Under the pieces are notes generated by a model that saw nothing but the letters and a program-made list of their open reading frames with translations, was not told the DNA's origin and searched no databases. Positions 1 to 11,970 of a DNA stretch of 64,000 bases are shown one piece after another. Every line of letters begins with the position of its first letter. The first letter of the stretch is position 1. Origin of the DNA: Combretum micranthum (lineage: Eukaryota; Streptophyta; Magnoliopsida; Myrtales; Combretaceae); NCBI GenBank assembly GCA_024138025.1, contig JAMXBD010000012.1, positions 2,356,001 to 2,420,000 of the forward strand, in the 5' to 3' direction. The translations under genes and the position numbers were made by a program.

Positions 1-1755
1 TCAACTAAAGAATCTTTAACTAAAATAAGAAATATCAAAACAAATTAATAATCGAACGTAGAACATACATACAACATACAATTCTAAGTTAGCTATACAA
101 AGAGATTCAATAAACTTAACATATAGCTCTAACACTTGATTCATACATAAAACATGTTTATATAACTTATAGATTCATTAGAAGACCATATATGAAGTAA
201 GGAAGGACAATTGAAGAAGTTTGAAATTGTAAAAACTCAGGAGATACGTGGGCAATTTACACTAGAAAATTGAGATGAACGCTAGCAGCGTTGGAAATGT
301 ACGCCAGTGGCATTAAGCTCAGCGTTAAGAAAATCAGTTCTGTTCGCATTCAACACCGGTAAAAGGCCGGCGGCGTTGAAGCCCTAGTGGCCGGCGACGT
401 TGAAGCCCTAGTAGCCGGCGTAAGATTTTAACAATGAACGCTAGCCAATTTCTTCGCAAATGCTGGCGGCGTTATAAGCAGCGTTAGAAAAATCAGTTTT
501 GATGACATTCAACACCGCCTCTACGTCAACGGCGTTAAAGTAGCAGATGCCAGCGTAAATGCAAAAATAGACCTGTTCAAAGAGTTTTTGTTTTCCTTGT
601 TTTGCACTTTACAAATTTGTAACATAAAGTAATTTTAATCCTTCTTCAAATACATATCTAGCTTCATATGCTATCTTCTATCCATATTAACTACTCTTAG
701 TAACATTGAACATCATTTTGACATATCAAACATAACTTTAGTTCACTTCATCACATGAACTCATTATATTCCAACACTAATACTTATACACAAACCATAA
801 TTCAACCACAGCACAACTCAAACACTTCTAACACTACCTCTACACTTCAAAACCAACAAAGCATCATCCTAAGCACATTGTTACATCTTGGTACACATCA
901 AACTAGTTCATCCATTTCAAACCCCCTCTACACATCACCTTAAACTTAACTACTCAACTTCAACATCAAGCTTTGCCCTCAAATATTACTACTTCTATAG
1001 CATATGTAACAAGTTAAATATCATCAAAACTCATCCTAACATCCATGAACATATAAGACCATTCAAATTCATATACAACTTCAAACTTACAAAACATGCT
1101 TAATACATTTAAAGCATAAAGAAAGAGTTAACAAGGACTTACATGAACAAGGCTTGGCTTATAGAGACTCTTGGTCCTTGGATGTATATTTCACTAAGGG
1201 TTTTAGGCTAGCTTAAATAGAGAGAAAATGAAGAACAAAAGAAACAAAGAAAGAAAGAAAAGAAAATTTCGAATGGAAAGAGGAGCTACCCAAAATGGAG
1301 TCTTTTTTATCAAGTTATGGGTTTAAACTTATTCTAAACTTGACTTTATGGGTACTTAATGGATTGGTCTGCAATTTGGCTTAATTTGGGCTCAATTTGA
1401 GGCTTAAAAATTGATTAAACTATGAGCCAAACTGGATAAAATTCTGCCATGGCTTTAGGAATTTCCCAAAATTTATTTTGATACAAATAAACTTATCACA
1501 TACATATTAATATATAAAAGACACCAACATTAATTATACTATACACACATTAATACATATAAAACAATAGCCTTAATAACATAATATTAATTCATATTTA
1601 CTACTAATACATATTTCATGCTAACAAGAATATACACATAACTCTAACTCCATTTTCATACACCAAATGCACTTTTAAACTTAATATTTAGAACTAATAT
1701 TATATTTATATGGAACTTAAGTTATTAATTAAGTTAGGTTATTTCATTTTATATG
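1..1755 (-). mobile_element. Ty3/gypsy-type LTR fragment, minus orientation, cut by window edge
   Basis: No open frame of substance. Read on the minus strand it has a TATA-like CTCTATTTAAG near 1213-1223, then a leader with a GT-rich donor-like site near 1140 and a GC-rich island (about 240-560) in an otherwise AT-rich background. That layout (promoter, leader, GC-rich U5-like part) resembles the other long gypsy LTRs of this window at 17150-19567 and 59571-63260. It abuts the remnant of an Athila-like 5' LTR at about 1756 and so was probably inserted there. Exact ends and family are not fixed. Confidence 0.4.
365..420. repeat. 24-bp tandem repeat, two full units and a partial third
   Basis: The unit GGCCGGCG(G/A)CGTTGAAGCC.. 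occurs at 365-388 and 389-412 with one mismatch, followed by a partial AGCCGGCG. It forms the core of the GC-rich island in the LTR-like segment. Confidence 0.8.
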
Positions 1756-1892
1756 CCATTTCGGTAAGTACACTTACCTGATGTCGATAATTACTTTCGA
1801 AGTTGAACAAAACCTCTTAGTTTTATAAATTTTCAAAAACTTCAACCTCGTGTTCTTTAAAATGGTTTTAAGCCGACGAACTGATCACACCA
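1756..1892 (+). mobile_element. 3' end of an Athila-like 5' LTR
   Basis: This stretch matches the end of the LTR at 11760-11872: both share a GTAAGTACAC/GTAGGTACAC block, GATGTCGATA, TTCTTTAAAATGGTTTTA and the terminus ATCACACCA. The rest of this LTR is missing from the window because another element (1-1755) sits inside it. Confidence 0.75.
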
Positions 1893-1899
1893 AGTTTTA

Positions 1900-1917
1900 T
1901 GGCACCATTACCAGGGA
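1900..1917 (+). other. Primer-binding site of the Athila-like element
   Basis: TGGCACCATTACCAGGGA lies seven bases after the LTR end. Athila/Tat-group Ty3/gypsy elements carry TGGCGCCGTTGCCGGGGA here; the differences (CG to CA, GG to AG) are all transitions of the kind made by cytosine deamination. Confidence 0.75.
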
Positions 1918-2537
1918 ATCGATGTTGGATTTGTAAAAATGAAGCTCAATAGGGCACTATTTGAAAGCATTTCATCTATTAGACTAGTCGCTAATTTTGT
2001 AAATAGTGTAAATAGTTTTTGCTTTTATCTTGTTTTCATTTTCTATAAACAACTTATGTTTGTAGTTCTTTCTTTTATTTTTGTAAATATTTGTTTATGT
2101 AAATAATGGCAACATTCTTTTGTTTTCGTTATATATAAGCACATAATGTATATATCTGTTCTATTTTTATTTCATTTGTATATATAGCATTTTACCTACT
2201 TGTAAATATTTCAGTTTAATGCTGTTTTTATTTATCTGTATAGTTTTGTTTATTTTTCTACAAATTTCTTTAATTCTTTAAATTCTTTTATTCCTTAATT
2301 CATTTATTTGTTCATTCTTTTATTCTTCTTGTATACTATATTGTTTTAGTTGTTTTAGTTGCTATTTGTCTATTATAATAATAGCTCTATTGTAGACTAA
2401 TTCTTTTTAAATAAGAATGTAGGATTATGACTAGGAGTTAAACTCACCATTTATTTCCTTTTACTGTAGAGCCATAAAGAATAGGATATATTAGCCGAAG
2501 GATAGTAAGAGAGGAACAAGGATTGAGTCTGGAGAAA
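1918..2537. other. Untranslated leader between primer-binding site and gag
   Basis: T-rich sequence without a usable frame, as expected for the leader of an Athila-like element. I see no other feature in it. Confidence 0.4.
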
Positions 2538-3760
2538 ATGGTTGCTAAGACTGAACATGAGAATGAAGGTGGGGAAGTTCAGGAGGAAGTAGACCCTATA
2601 AGAATAAACCAACCCAGAACTTATGCATGAGTTCTATAGACCAACCTTAGATGGGGCCAACATTAGCATAGCCAGGCCTAAAGTTGCTGTAAATAATTTT
2701 GAAATCAAATCGAACGTCATCTAGATGGTGCTTCAGATGATGCGATTAGACTAAGGTTGTTTCCATTCTCCTTAAGAGGTAATGTAAAGAAATGGTTGAA
2801 TAATCTGCCTAGGAACTCCACAACATCGTGGCAACAGATGGCTGAACAATTTATGAGGAAATAGTTTCCCCTCTAGGACAACCAAACTTAGAGCTCATGT
2901 AGCCTCCTTTCTCTAGCTTGACTCTGAGACTTTATACGAATCATTTGAAATGTGGAAGGAACTACAAGGATGTTGCCCACCCCACGGACTTCTTGAATGG
3001 ACCCAGGTCTAAACCTTTTACAATGCGTTAAACTATGGAATTGGGCAGCTAATCGATGCAGTAACAAGAGGGAACCTAAACAATAAATCCCCTAACAGAT
3101 GTTTGAAATTATTTGAGGATATGGACAACAATCAATACCAATGGTCCTCTGTCTGAGCTAAGAAAGAAAAGAGTGTGAAAGTTTTTAAGCTCAATGTGGT
3201 AGTCAATCTAACCTCTAAAATAGAAGCCCTGAGTAGGAAGGTAGACAATATGACCATTGGTAATGGCCAACAAAACATGATTGATGGTGGTTTTGGACAT
3301 AATGTAGAGAGAATAATCTTTAAGAATGTGGAGTACATGAACCATTTTAATAGTCCTAAAAATGACCCTTATAGTAACACCTACAACCCTGGCTGGAGGA
3401 ACCATTAAAACTTTAGGTGGAGTAACAAAAATTTTCAACGATCTCCTTTGAACCCATCAAACTTTAAGAAACAATAGGGTCAAGGGTTAATGTCTCCCAA
3501 GTTAACAAAGGTTCTTTGGAGGAATAGATTTCTCAATTTATCAAAGCAATTGATGCCAGACAACAAACTATTGATATAACTTTGAGAAACCATGTAGCTA
3601 CAATACAAAACTTAGAAATACAATTATGATAGATCTCAAAACTCCTCCCAAAGAGACCCAAGGATCTTTTCCAGTTAATTTTGAAGCCAACTCGAAATAG
3701 TAGCCCAAGAGCTAAGAAAAGAAAGACTCCTAGGATGATTATCCTACCTTTCTTTTGTGT
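2538..3760 (+). pseudogene. gag: Broken gag of the Athila-like retrotransposon
   Basis: In life this would be the capsid polyprotein that packages element RNA into cytoplasmic particles. The best start is ATG 2538; a frameshift follows near 2625, after which the reading continues with MHEFYRPTLDGANIS, matching the N-terminal gag motif of Athila elements. The retrotransposon-gag core is clear at about 2738-2870 (LRLFPFSLRGNVKKWLNNLP, then W..MAEQFM), and the C-terminal capsid part at 2940-3150 (YESFEMWKELQGCCPPHG and LFEDMDNNQYQW). At least six stops interrupt it, mostly TAG. After about 3760 the protease, reverse transcriptase and integrase expected next are absent, so the element is an internally deleted or non-autonomous derivative. 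Confidence 0.75.
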
Positions 3761-4344
3761 GTAGAAGTTGATAGAAAGAATGTTTGATTTTTTATGTTTG
3801 CCTTTTTTTTAAGACTTTGTGAATTTTGTTTAAGGTGGATGAGTGTTGTCCTTAGAAGGAGTTTGTTTATTTGTGGGTTGTAAGACTTTATTCAGGTTCT
3901 ACTGAAACTTGATTTTATCTTTAAATGATGATGTTTTTCATGGAGTTCTTTGAGTGAATGGATGAATGACAGACACATGAATGAGTTTGTGGATTAATCC
4001 ACATTTTAAAGATTTTCTAAAGTATTTTATAGGTGATCTATATGATAAGTTTAGGCCTTGAGCCAAGATCGTAATATAGAGAATTGAACAAATTTTTATC
4101 ACAGTTTCAATAGAGCCTTATGGTCAAGCCCTCGAGTTTAGGCTTAACAATTCTAGTTCTTTATTTTTTTTGCAAGATTTGAAAAAATGCCTGGATTTAG
4201 GCCTCGGTTCTTTATTTTATTAATTCTCTATTCTTGAAATAAGTCGCGACTTGCAATAAAATCTTGATTCTTTAATTCTTAAATTCTTTTATTAATAAAT
4301 AATGTCGTAACTTTGAGTCGAGTCTAAAAATTTGACCAGCGACA
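3761..4344. other. Non-coding stretch where pol would be expected
   Basis: No protease, reverse transcriptase or integrase motif is visible in any frame. The sequence is T-rich and has no feature I can name. Confidence 0.4.
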
Positions 4345-4957
4345 CTTTTAATATAAAAGGATAAATAATATTCATTCCCCCTTTTTCAGTACTGCATTAA
4401 AAAATTCTAACGAACCTAATAAACACTCTCTAAACCCTCAAAAAACCTTGCACTCATAATTTCACTAAAAATTATTCCTTTTCAACATTCTAAGAATCAA
4501 ATTTCTAAGGTAAGCTCATTTCTTATCTTTTTCCTTTATTTTTACTATTTGATTTGATTTTAAATGATAGATTAATCTAAGTTTGCACAAAATTCTTGAT
4601 ATTTTTTGTGTCCAATAGAAGGTAACCTACTTGATGATAGAAGCAAGTTAGAATAATTGTTTTACATGTTTTAATAAGATGAAATTTTAGGGTTGTTGAA
4701 TAATTTGTCACAAACTTTGTTGTGGCTCTTGAACTTCATTGAAGTTCTGTATATACTTAGTTTGTTTTAGATTACTCGAAAAAGATAATTTCAATATTGA
4801 AGGCAGTAAAATGAAGTTGGAACAACAATCTAGATGAAAAGCTAAGGTTATTCTTCGAAGCAGATAGTTTTGTTTTAGTTAATAAATTAGGGCAAAATTC
4901 TATTTATTTTGAGCTTTAAATGTATAAATGCTTATGTTGATTACATTATTTTTATAG
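4345..4957 (+). promoter_or_regulatory. Internal promoter-like TATA plus leader intron ahead of the downstream ORF
   Basis: TATAAAA at 4352-4358 is followed by a C/A-rich leader (about 4385-4509). A strong donor AAG|GTAAGC (GT at 4510) and an acceptor after a T-rich tract, TTTTTATAG (ends 4957), come next, three bases before ATG 4961. This would give a 448-bp leader intron. It reads like a pol II promoter with a spliced 5' UTR serving the second ORF. Splicing is predicted, not shown. Confidence 0.45.
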
Positions 4958-4960
4958 AAA

Positions 4961-7900
4961 TGGCACCTAAAAGATCCTAGCCTCAATCATAAAAACAAAC
5001 CAAAAAGGCTAGACATGATTTTAGGCCTACTAAACAAGTAAGTGCCACTCCACAAACTCTAGTAAGCTTAACTGATGAAGATAGAGAGAGATATAATTTG
5101 TATCTAGTTAAGAGAAAGACTATTGAAAATGCTATGTTAAATTAGGATGTGTTGAGAGGATATGGAATGAAAGAAGACTTTAGGAGGTATTTCAAAGACT
5201 CCGCATGGTAAAGAGTATTTGAGATTAAAGAAGAAGCATATGGTGAAGTGACCATGGACTTTTTGGCTAGTTTTAGAACTGGGTGTTGTATGCTACAAAT
5301 GAGAGATTTGATCAGCTTCTTCACTTTTGGAGAATATAGAGACGTATCAATGAGGTAGTTTATTGCTGCCATATGATTATATGAGATGTTGAAATCTTAG
5401 ATGATGAGGAATTTAACAAGCTGTCTACATCAGTATCAAGGAATGAATGGAAGCAGTTTTCTGCAGAGGAGATTGAGGGCACATTCAAACCCTCCAAGAC
5501 CATTAGGCGGAACTTTAAAAGCTCAAGTGTCAGAATGCCACACTATCATCTCATTAGGAGCACTTTCACTAAGATTGAGGTGCATCAACTATTGCAGAGT
5601 TAAAGCTACATCCCTTGATTAGTATGACGCGAGGAAAGAGAATGAATGTTAGGCTGATTGTAGCATGTAAGATTAAAACCTAAGCTAGCCTCCAAGGCAA
5701 AGGGATATTTTTAAGAGGATTAATAACCAGAGTCCTAAGGAATTTAGAGCTATGGCCAGAGTAAGGGCCAACAAATTTGGTTTGTAAATTCAAAGAGCTT
5801 CAAAAGAGGTCCTTTAGGGATTAGAGTTGAATGAAGTAGGACATTAGTCTACAGCTACACTAACAGTAAAGGAAATGGACGAACTAGCACAAGGCCCTGC
5901 TATTACTAATTAAGAGACACCAACAGCACCTACTCTAGAGCACGAACTAGAGCATTCTAAGGTGCCTATCCAACCAATTACATCTCAACCAACAGTAGCC
6001 AACTTCAACAAGCTTGAAGTTGAAGTGAAATATATGAAGAAATAGCTAGCTGCTTTTGAGAAGAAAACTTAGGAGGACATGAATGATCTAAAGAAGACAA
6101 TGACACAAATCTTTGATTTGTTTTCTAATGGTCCTCCTCACCCAAAAGGTCCAAATCACCTCCTATGGAAACAATGACAAAGTCAAATCATGATGATGAC
6201 GATGATGACGACAATGATGCTAGACTACCTTTGTCTTTCACTTATAACCCATCACCCCCTCACCAAACACATATGCCATCCCTACACACTCTCCATCTCA
6301 TATACACTTACCTTCTCCCACATACAAAAAACTGCCACCACAATCACCACCCTAAAAACAAACCATTCAAACACAAATGGCTGAGTCGTCTACTCACATT
6401 ATATATGTAGACAATCAAGCCATGCCTGAACCACAAACATCACCTTTACCTTAAGCTCAAACACCTATTTTGGAGCCCACACCAAAAACTACTTTAGCTC
6501 AAATCCACAACCTTCCAAAAATTTTTAGGAGAAAGCCTAAGAAACCTACCCCAAAAAGGAGGGGGTTAATCCTACAAGATGAACCATTAGATAAGGATTC
6601 TGATCCCACCTTGAAAAGTAGAGAAGTTATTGCTGAGGAAATAGAAGCAGCAATAGAAGAAGTAGATGAAAGAGGAGCACATCAACAGGAAGGTGATGCC
6701 ATAGTTCCTGGTGTTACCTTAACTCTTTACTCTAGAAAAAGAGTTAGTTGGACCAGCTAATTAATTCCAAGTAGATGAAGAGTATTGTGAGCTGGAAGCT
6801 AACATTGCTGCTCTATGGAAGAAATGGAAAATCAGGCAATGGAGGAGGAAACTGTGAGATAATCTCTAATGATATTTTCAATTTAGTGATGGAAGCAGAA
6901 CATTTACCCCAAGAAGCTCCTATAGACTAGGAGGATAGACCTATGTCATTGCCTTTTCTTGAGTTACCACAGCAACAATCACAACCAGAAGAGGAAAGAC
7001 TTACTTCCTCACCAATCCTCCTAATAAAAGCCAAGAGCATGAAGCATTGTGCCTGAAAGAGGATTTTCAAGACTTTCAAGAGGCACACCTTCAAGGTTGT
7101 AAAAGAAGAGGAAAGCAGTAATAAATTGAACTAAGAAGACATTACCTTCTACAAAGACCTTGTTTTGTAGATACTTTTGAATTGGTTCAGGATGGAGCTT
7201 ATTATGAGTGGCAAGTAGTGTCATAAATTCCTTCAGAAGCTAAGGAAGCCTCCAATGCTCCTATTGAAGAAGAAGGTAATGCTATAGTTCCTAGTGGCAT
7301 TGACCTTAATTCTATACCTATAGAGGAAAATGATGAAGCAATTGACCCTACTAAGAAGTTGTTATAAAAAATAGCTATTGAAGTTGAAAAGCATTATCAA
7401 GAAAGAATAAAGGTACGGAATGAACTTATGGAGATGGTAGATAAACGCCAACTCAAGAGGCAAAAAGATAGAAGAAAAAGGCAAGTACATGAAGATACCT
7501 TCATGGCACTTCATCAACCAATCACAGAAGAAAGAGAAGAGGCCATAAGAAAAGAAGGAGGCCTATAGGAGAAAAATGAAGAAGAAAGTGAGATAGAAAT
7601 TGAAGAAGATGAAGACGACCTCTTGCCAATTAGTACTTGGTTAAAGAAGATCAATATAGGCACCAAAGACTATAATGGAAGACCAGCCTCTACCATACTG
7701 GTAGTAGAAGAACCTCCTACCCCCCAAAACAATGAAGAACCTCCTCTTCCACAATAGGGTCCTCCTCTGAGTGAAGCTATAGAGAAGAAAAAGCTCTATA
7801 AAAGTTGGGTAGGGGTGGCTGAAAAAGAGCTCTTATCAATTAAAGAGAGAAAGAAAGAAAAGTTGAAAAGAAAAGAAGAAGTAGTGTGAGAAAAGGAGCT

Positions 7901-8467
7901 CATCCTTGATGAAATTGAAATGAAGAATGAAGAGTTGAAAAGAAAATAGGAGGAGGAGGAGGAGAAGAAAAGAAAAGAAGATGCCTTGTATGACGATAAT
8001 TTTCTAGAGAGCACTGATGAAGAACAAACTTAGAAATCTTATACTACTCCTCTAGAAAAGAGGAAGCAAGTTGTGGCCAAAGGAGGTTGAAAAAAGCAGC
8101 TTAGATAAAGAGGATGGAGCAATATGAACGAAGTAAGGGAGTTAGTACATCTAAAGAAGTTCCCAAGAGGACAGTCAAAACAAAAACAAACTAGATAGTA
8201 CCTGTAGGTGGCATACATAGAAGAGAACAAACAGAGGATCAAATGCTTATGCCTACCCAAAGACAAACATCCCCTGAAAGATCAAACGCTCCAAGGAAAG
8301 GAGGTAGAAGAAATAGAAGAGAGGAGGAGGTGTTGGAGAAAACAGGAACAGTAGTGGTAGATCTGATAAGTCTAATAGAGGCAAAGGTAGAAATGGTGTT
8401 AGAGGAGTTCCTAGAATCAAAAGGTGTAAGGGAAATGAATTCAGCAAGAGCCGGAGATACTGGCTAA
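4961..8467 (+). pseudogene. Long broken ORF, Athila ORF1-like N-terminus with acidic, charged C-terminal part
   Basis: From ATG 4961 one frame runs with few frameshifts but many stops. Residues about 30-150 read like the plant retrotransposon ORF1 family (PF03078, ATHILA): RGYGMKEDFRRYF, YGEVTMDFLASFRTG, FFTFGEYRDVSM, then (after a frame change near 5440) FSAEEIEGTFKPSKT and RMPHYHLIRSTFTK. A proline-rich part (6200-6480) follows, then a long highly charged, coiled-coil-like region rich in Glu, Lys and Arg (6480-8466). The stops are mostly TAG in contexts where Gln is plausible. In Athila/Calypso elements a third ORF downstream of pol has been discussed as envelope-like; here I see no convincing membrane segment, so I make no envelope claim. 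The role of the product is unknown. Confidence 0.6.
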
Positions 8468-10100
8468 GAGACAATCATTAACCTCCCTGACTCCCTTACA
8501 TAATTTCTATGATTTCTTTTGTATGCATGACACAGATCTTAATTCTTTACATTATTTATATTCTTTATTCTTTTTAAATCTAACATCTATGATTCTTATA
8601 TTTTTTTTATTCTTTATATTCTTTTACAATAAATGTTATTCTTTATGGCAAAATAAGATTGCTTTTGTGCAGGGTCAAGTTTAGTTCTAACATATCAAAG
8701 TAGTCAGAGATAGAAGTTTTTGTCCATAATTCTACCGTGGCTCTAATTAAGCCATGGTTATTATTGATGATTTATTATGTTTTTCCTTAGTCTTTATAAT
8801 AGAATCAAGAAGGCAATCAAGCATGCGATAAAAAACTAAACCCTCAAGCTTTAAATAGAGGAGTTTTCTTAAAACTTGTAATCTTTAAATCTTACTCTAA
8901 AATTATGTTGTTACTTATCCCTTATTTGTTTTATCGTGTTTTTAAAACATTGAGGATAATGTTTAGATTAAGTATAGGGGAAGGGATTTTGTAAGATTTA
9001 GGTTCGGTATGAAATTGAAGTTCTGTTCAAGAATAGAGAAATTAAAATCCTATTCAAGAAAAGAGTTTACACTTTAGTTGGTCAATTTTTCCACAAAACT
9101 ACATGCAATTAATGAAATAGTTAAAATTTGACCAAAATTTTTCAAAATTTGAAACAAAATCACCAATTAACTTAGTAGAGGAAAACAATGAACATCATCA
9201 CAATATTGACTTAACTTTATTTTGTGGAAATCATTTTACAAATATTTATATGGAGTAGTTTTACTTGTTATTTGATCTAGAATTTTATAGCTGGAATTAG
9301 CTTAAAATCCCTAGTAAGGTTATTCAATTAATTTGTAAAAGATGAAATGATCTGTATGTTTTTCAATTTAGTCATTTTGTGAACCGTGTAATCTCTAATG
9401 AAGGTTCAAATGATTATCATAGCTTGATGATCTTTCCTTGTACTCTATTAAAAACAAAAAAAAAAAAAAATTAAAAGAAAACAACCATACGCTTAAGAAT
9501 GAAATGAGCAAGGGTTGGTCCCTCAAAAGAGCACTTTATTAACCCTTCTTTTAATTTCAAGTAAGGCATGAATGAAAAAAAAAAAGCGAAAAGAAGCAAG
9601 CTAAAACCCACCCAGAGAAAAAGTAAAGAAGAAGGCAAAAACCTTCCCCTTTGAAAAACCTTCAACTTTAAAATACATAAATGATCAATAAGAATGAAAT
9701 AAAAAGCACAAATAAGGAAGAAGATTCAGGGGATGAACTAATGTATATCCCATCACTTTTTATTATGATGCTTAGAGGCATGATTAATGAACTACATGCT
9801 TATATATATAAAGGGATAAGATTACTTGAGTTCCTCTTACTTTATTTAATTTTTTGAATAATTTTTGCTTTAGAATTCTTAATCAAACAATAAGGGTAAA
9901 GGCTGGTCTACTTGGATAAGTTCTGTGATTTTAGCATAAGTAACTTTAGCACAGTTAATGGGGATGATTAAACACTTAAAGTGCTGAGGTGATTTGAGCT
10001 TAATTGATATTATCAAATTTCCATTTATGTTTTATCTTCCTATTTGAAAAGCTTTGTCTGGTTTTGAGATGATGTTTGCTTAAGGACAAGTAAAGGCTTA
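8468..10100 (+). other. 3' untranslated internal region of the Athila-like element
   Basis: No coding frame. It contains ACATTGAGGATAATGTTTAG near 8950 followed by a G-rich tract, a block typical of the 3' non-coding part of Athila-group elements, and an A-run at 9451-9470. A second G-rich tract precedes the LTR (10101-10114). Confidence 0.5.
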
Positions 10101-10114
10101 ACTGTGGGGGAATT
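10101..10114 (+). other. Polypurine tract of the Athila-like element
   Basis: ACTGTGGGGGAATT stands immediately 5' of the LTR start TGATAAGTATA, the position where plus-strand DNA synthesis is primed. Confidence 0.65.
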
Positions 10115-11872
10115 TGATAAGTATATTTTACTCTATTATATTTATAGGAATGTAAGCTTAATTTGATGCATTTTTAGGCAAATTCCTATGAATCTGGTGC
10201 TTTTATCGTTTAAATGTTGTTTTTCAGCTCTTGGAACCAAAAGACATGGAAACAAAGTAATTTGACTTGGATTGGAGCAAAACAACCTTAATTATGCAAA
10301 ATAGAACTGATCGAGCCTTGCAAAAGTGCTTGTCGAGGCCAAAACAGCAAGTCAAAATAAGGTAAAATGGTCCATTGGCCCATACATCGAGCCATCAATA
10401 TGACCCTCGATGTTTGTTTTAAGGTGACCGAGCCCTGAACTTTATGAAAGAGCTTCCATTGCACCACAATGTTGAGCCCTGAATCCACCCGACGACTGAA
10501 GTAGGACGAAACCACACTTTAAGGGGAAAAGCACGGCTTTAACCAAGTGCTAACTTTGAGCTCTTTACGGTCTCAATTTTCCCACAATTGAATCTAGATA
10601 GAAACTCAAGCTCTTTCAGAAAATTCCATAGCTTAAGTCGAGCTCTGACTTTCAAATAGGATTCAAGCGCTCGACCTTACCTCACAAAAAGTCATCTTCT
10701 AAATTGACAATTTATGATGCACACGTGAGAGTAAATAACGAATTCAATTATAAAGAATATGTCATGTTAGCAAATAAAATTGTCATGATTTCTATGTCTG
10801 TAGCCTATAAATAAAGATGCACAAGCATGCAATGAGAGTATGCACCATATGTAACAAATTCCTAACATAGTATAAAGAGAGAATTCCTGAGTAAAAGAAT
10901 GGTTTTTTCTTGCTGAGAAATCTCAAGTTTTCTAGGTAAAATCATTTTAACCCATTGTTTGTATTTTTGCAAAACTCTAAACTTAATTTGTAATATTTTT
11001 TGTTAATTTCGTATTATTTCTTTAGAATTCGTGCTTAATGCTTGCATCTATGGAGAAATAATCTCTTTCAGCTTAGGGTTTGTGAATCTAAATCCTAATT
11101 ATTGTGATTTTAAAATGTGCTTTCAACTAAACATTGACTGGGTATTTGTAATTAGTAGGTTGAATTTATTTTCATGAGACTAAATGTGTGGTGCATCTTT
11201 TAGATTCCTACCCACTTTCAACTGACTAGATTGAGAGGTAATTTTTTTCAAAAGATCTGAGCTACTAATGGAGTTTCTCATAATTGTCTCAAGAGAGGGA
11301 TGGTAAAACTTTCTATCACTTGTCTTTGAAATTTATTAAGTTAGCTTTGAAACAAAGGATTCTTAAGCTTTATGGGGATCTAGACCGCTAATAACTTGTA
11401 AAGAGATTTCGATGGTCTCATATAGATCTAGATTTGCTGACCTTGAGAGAGGCTTTAACTTATTGTAGTGAATTTGATAGTGTAAATATACCTGCGAACA
11501 ACTCTCTCTCAAAGTTTGTTAAGAAATCACATGATAAGGAATTGGTGAAGCAAATCCCTAAGCTTTCATCTTGCATTTTTACAAACCCATCTTCAATTTT
11601 AGCCTGAGAACATTTGTGCATTTTCATTAACCATGGTAATACTTCTGTTTTCATTATGATCTTCTAAATTTTCTTTACATAGATAATAGATGAAATGTGA
11701 GTAAGGTAGACACCAATGATCTTTTGGAATACGACCTAATATTTTCTATACTACTTTGGTAGGTACACTTGCATGATGTCGATAGTTGCTTCTGAAGTTG
11801 AATAGAACCAATTTGAAAACTTTAACTTCAAGTTCTTTAAAATGGTTTTAACCCAACAAACTAATCACACCA
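10115..11872 (+). mobile_element. 3' LTR of the Athila-like element (1758 bp)
   Basis: Starts TGATAAGTATATTTTACTC after the polypurine tract and ends CTAATCACACCA, giving TG...CA termini. The last 110 bp match the 5' LTR remnant at 1756-1892. A CG-containing stretch with repeated TCGAGCC-like words lies at 10300-10680, and a TATA-like CTATAAATAAAG near 10804. No coding content. Confidence 0.75.
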
Positions 11873-11970
11873 ACAATTTTTTTTTTTTGGGGAGGGGGGG
11901 GGTGGGCGTGGGGTTGGGGGGTTAGGGGGGAGGGTGAGGGAGAGAGAGAGAGAGTAAGAGCAAGAGTGAA
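11873..11970 (+). repeat. T-run, G-rich low-complexity tract and (GA)n
   Basis: Right after the LTR: a run of T, then 11889-11940 almost pure G with single T/A/C interruptions (at least six runs of three or more G), then GAGAGAGAGA. It is a good G-quadruplex candidate on the plus strand. Confidence 0.8.

Noticed and set aside
755..1103. Two overlapping plus-strand open frames
   Set aside because: Low-complexity Asn/Thr/Ser composition inside LTR-like sequence; no start context or domain.
4961..8467. Envelope-like protein for the second ORF of the Athila-like element
   Set aside because: No convincing signal peptide or transmembrane segment is readable; the ORF1-like N-terminus is the better supported reading.
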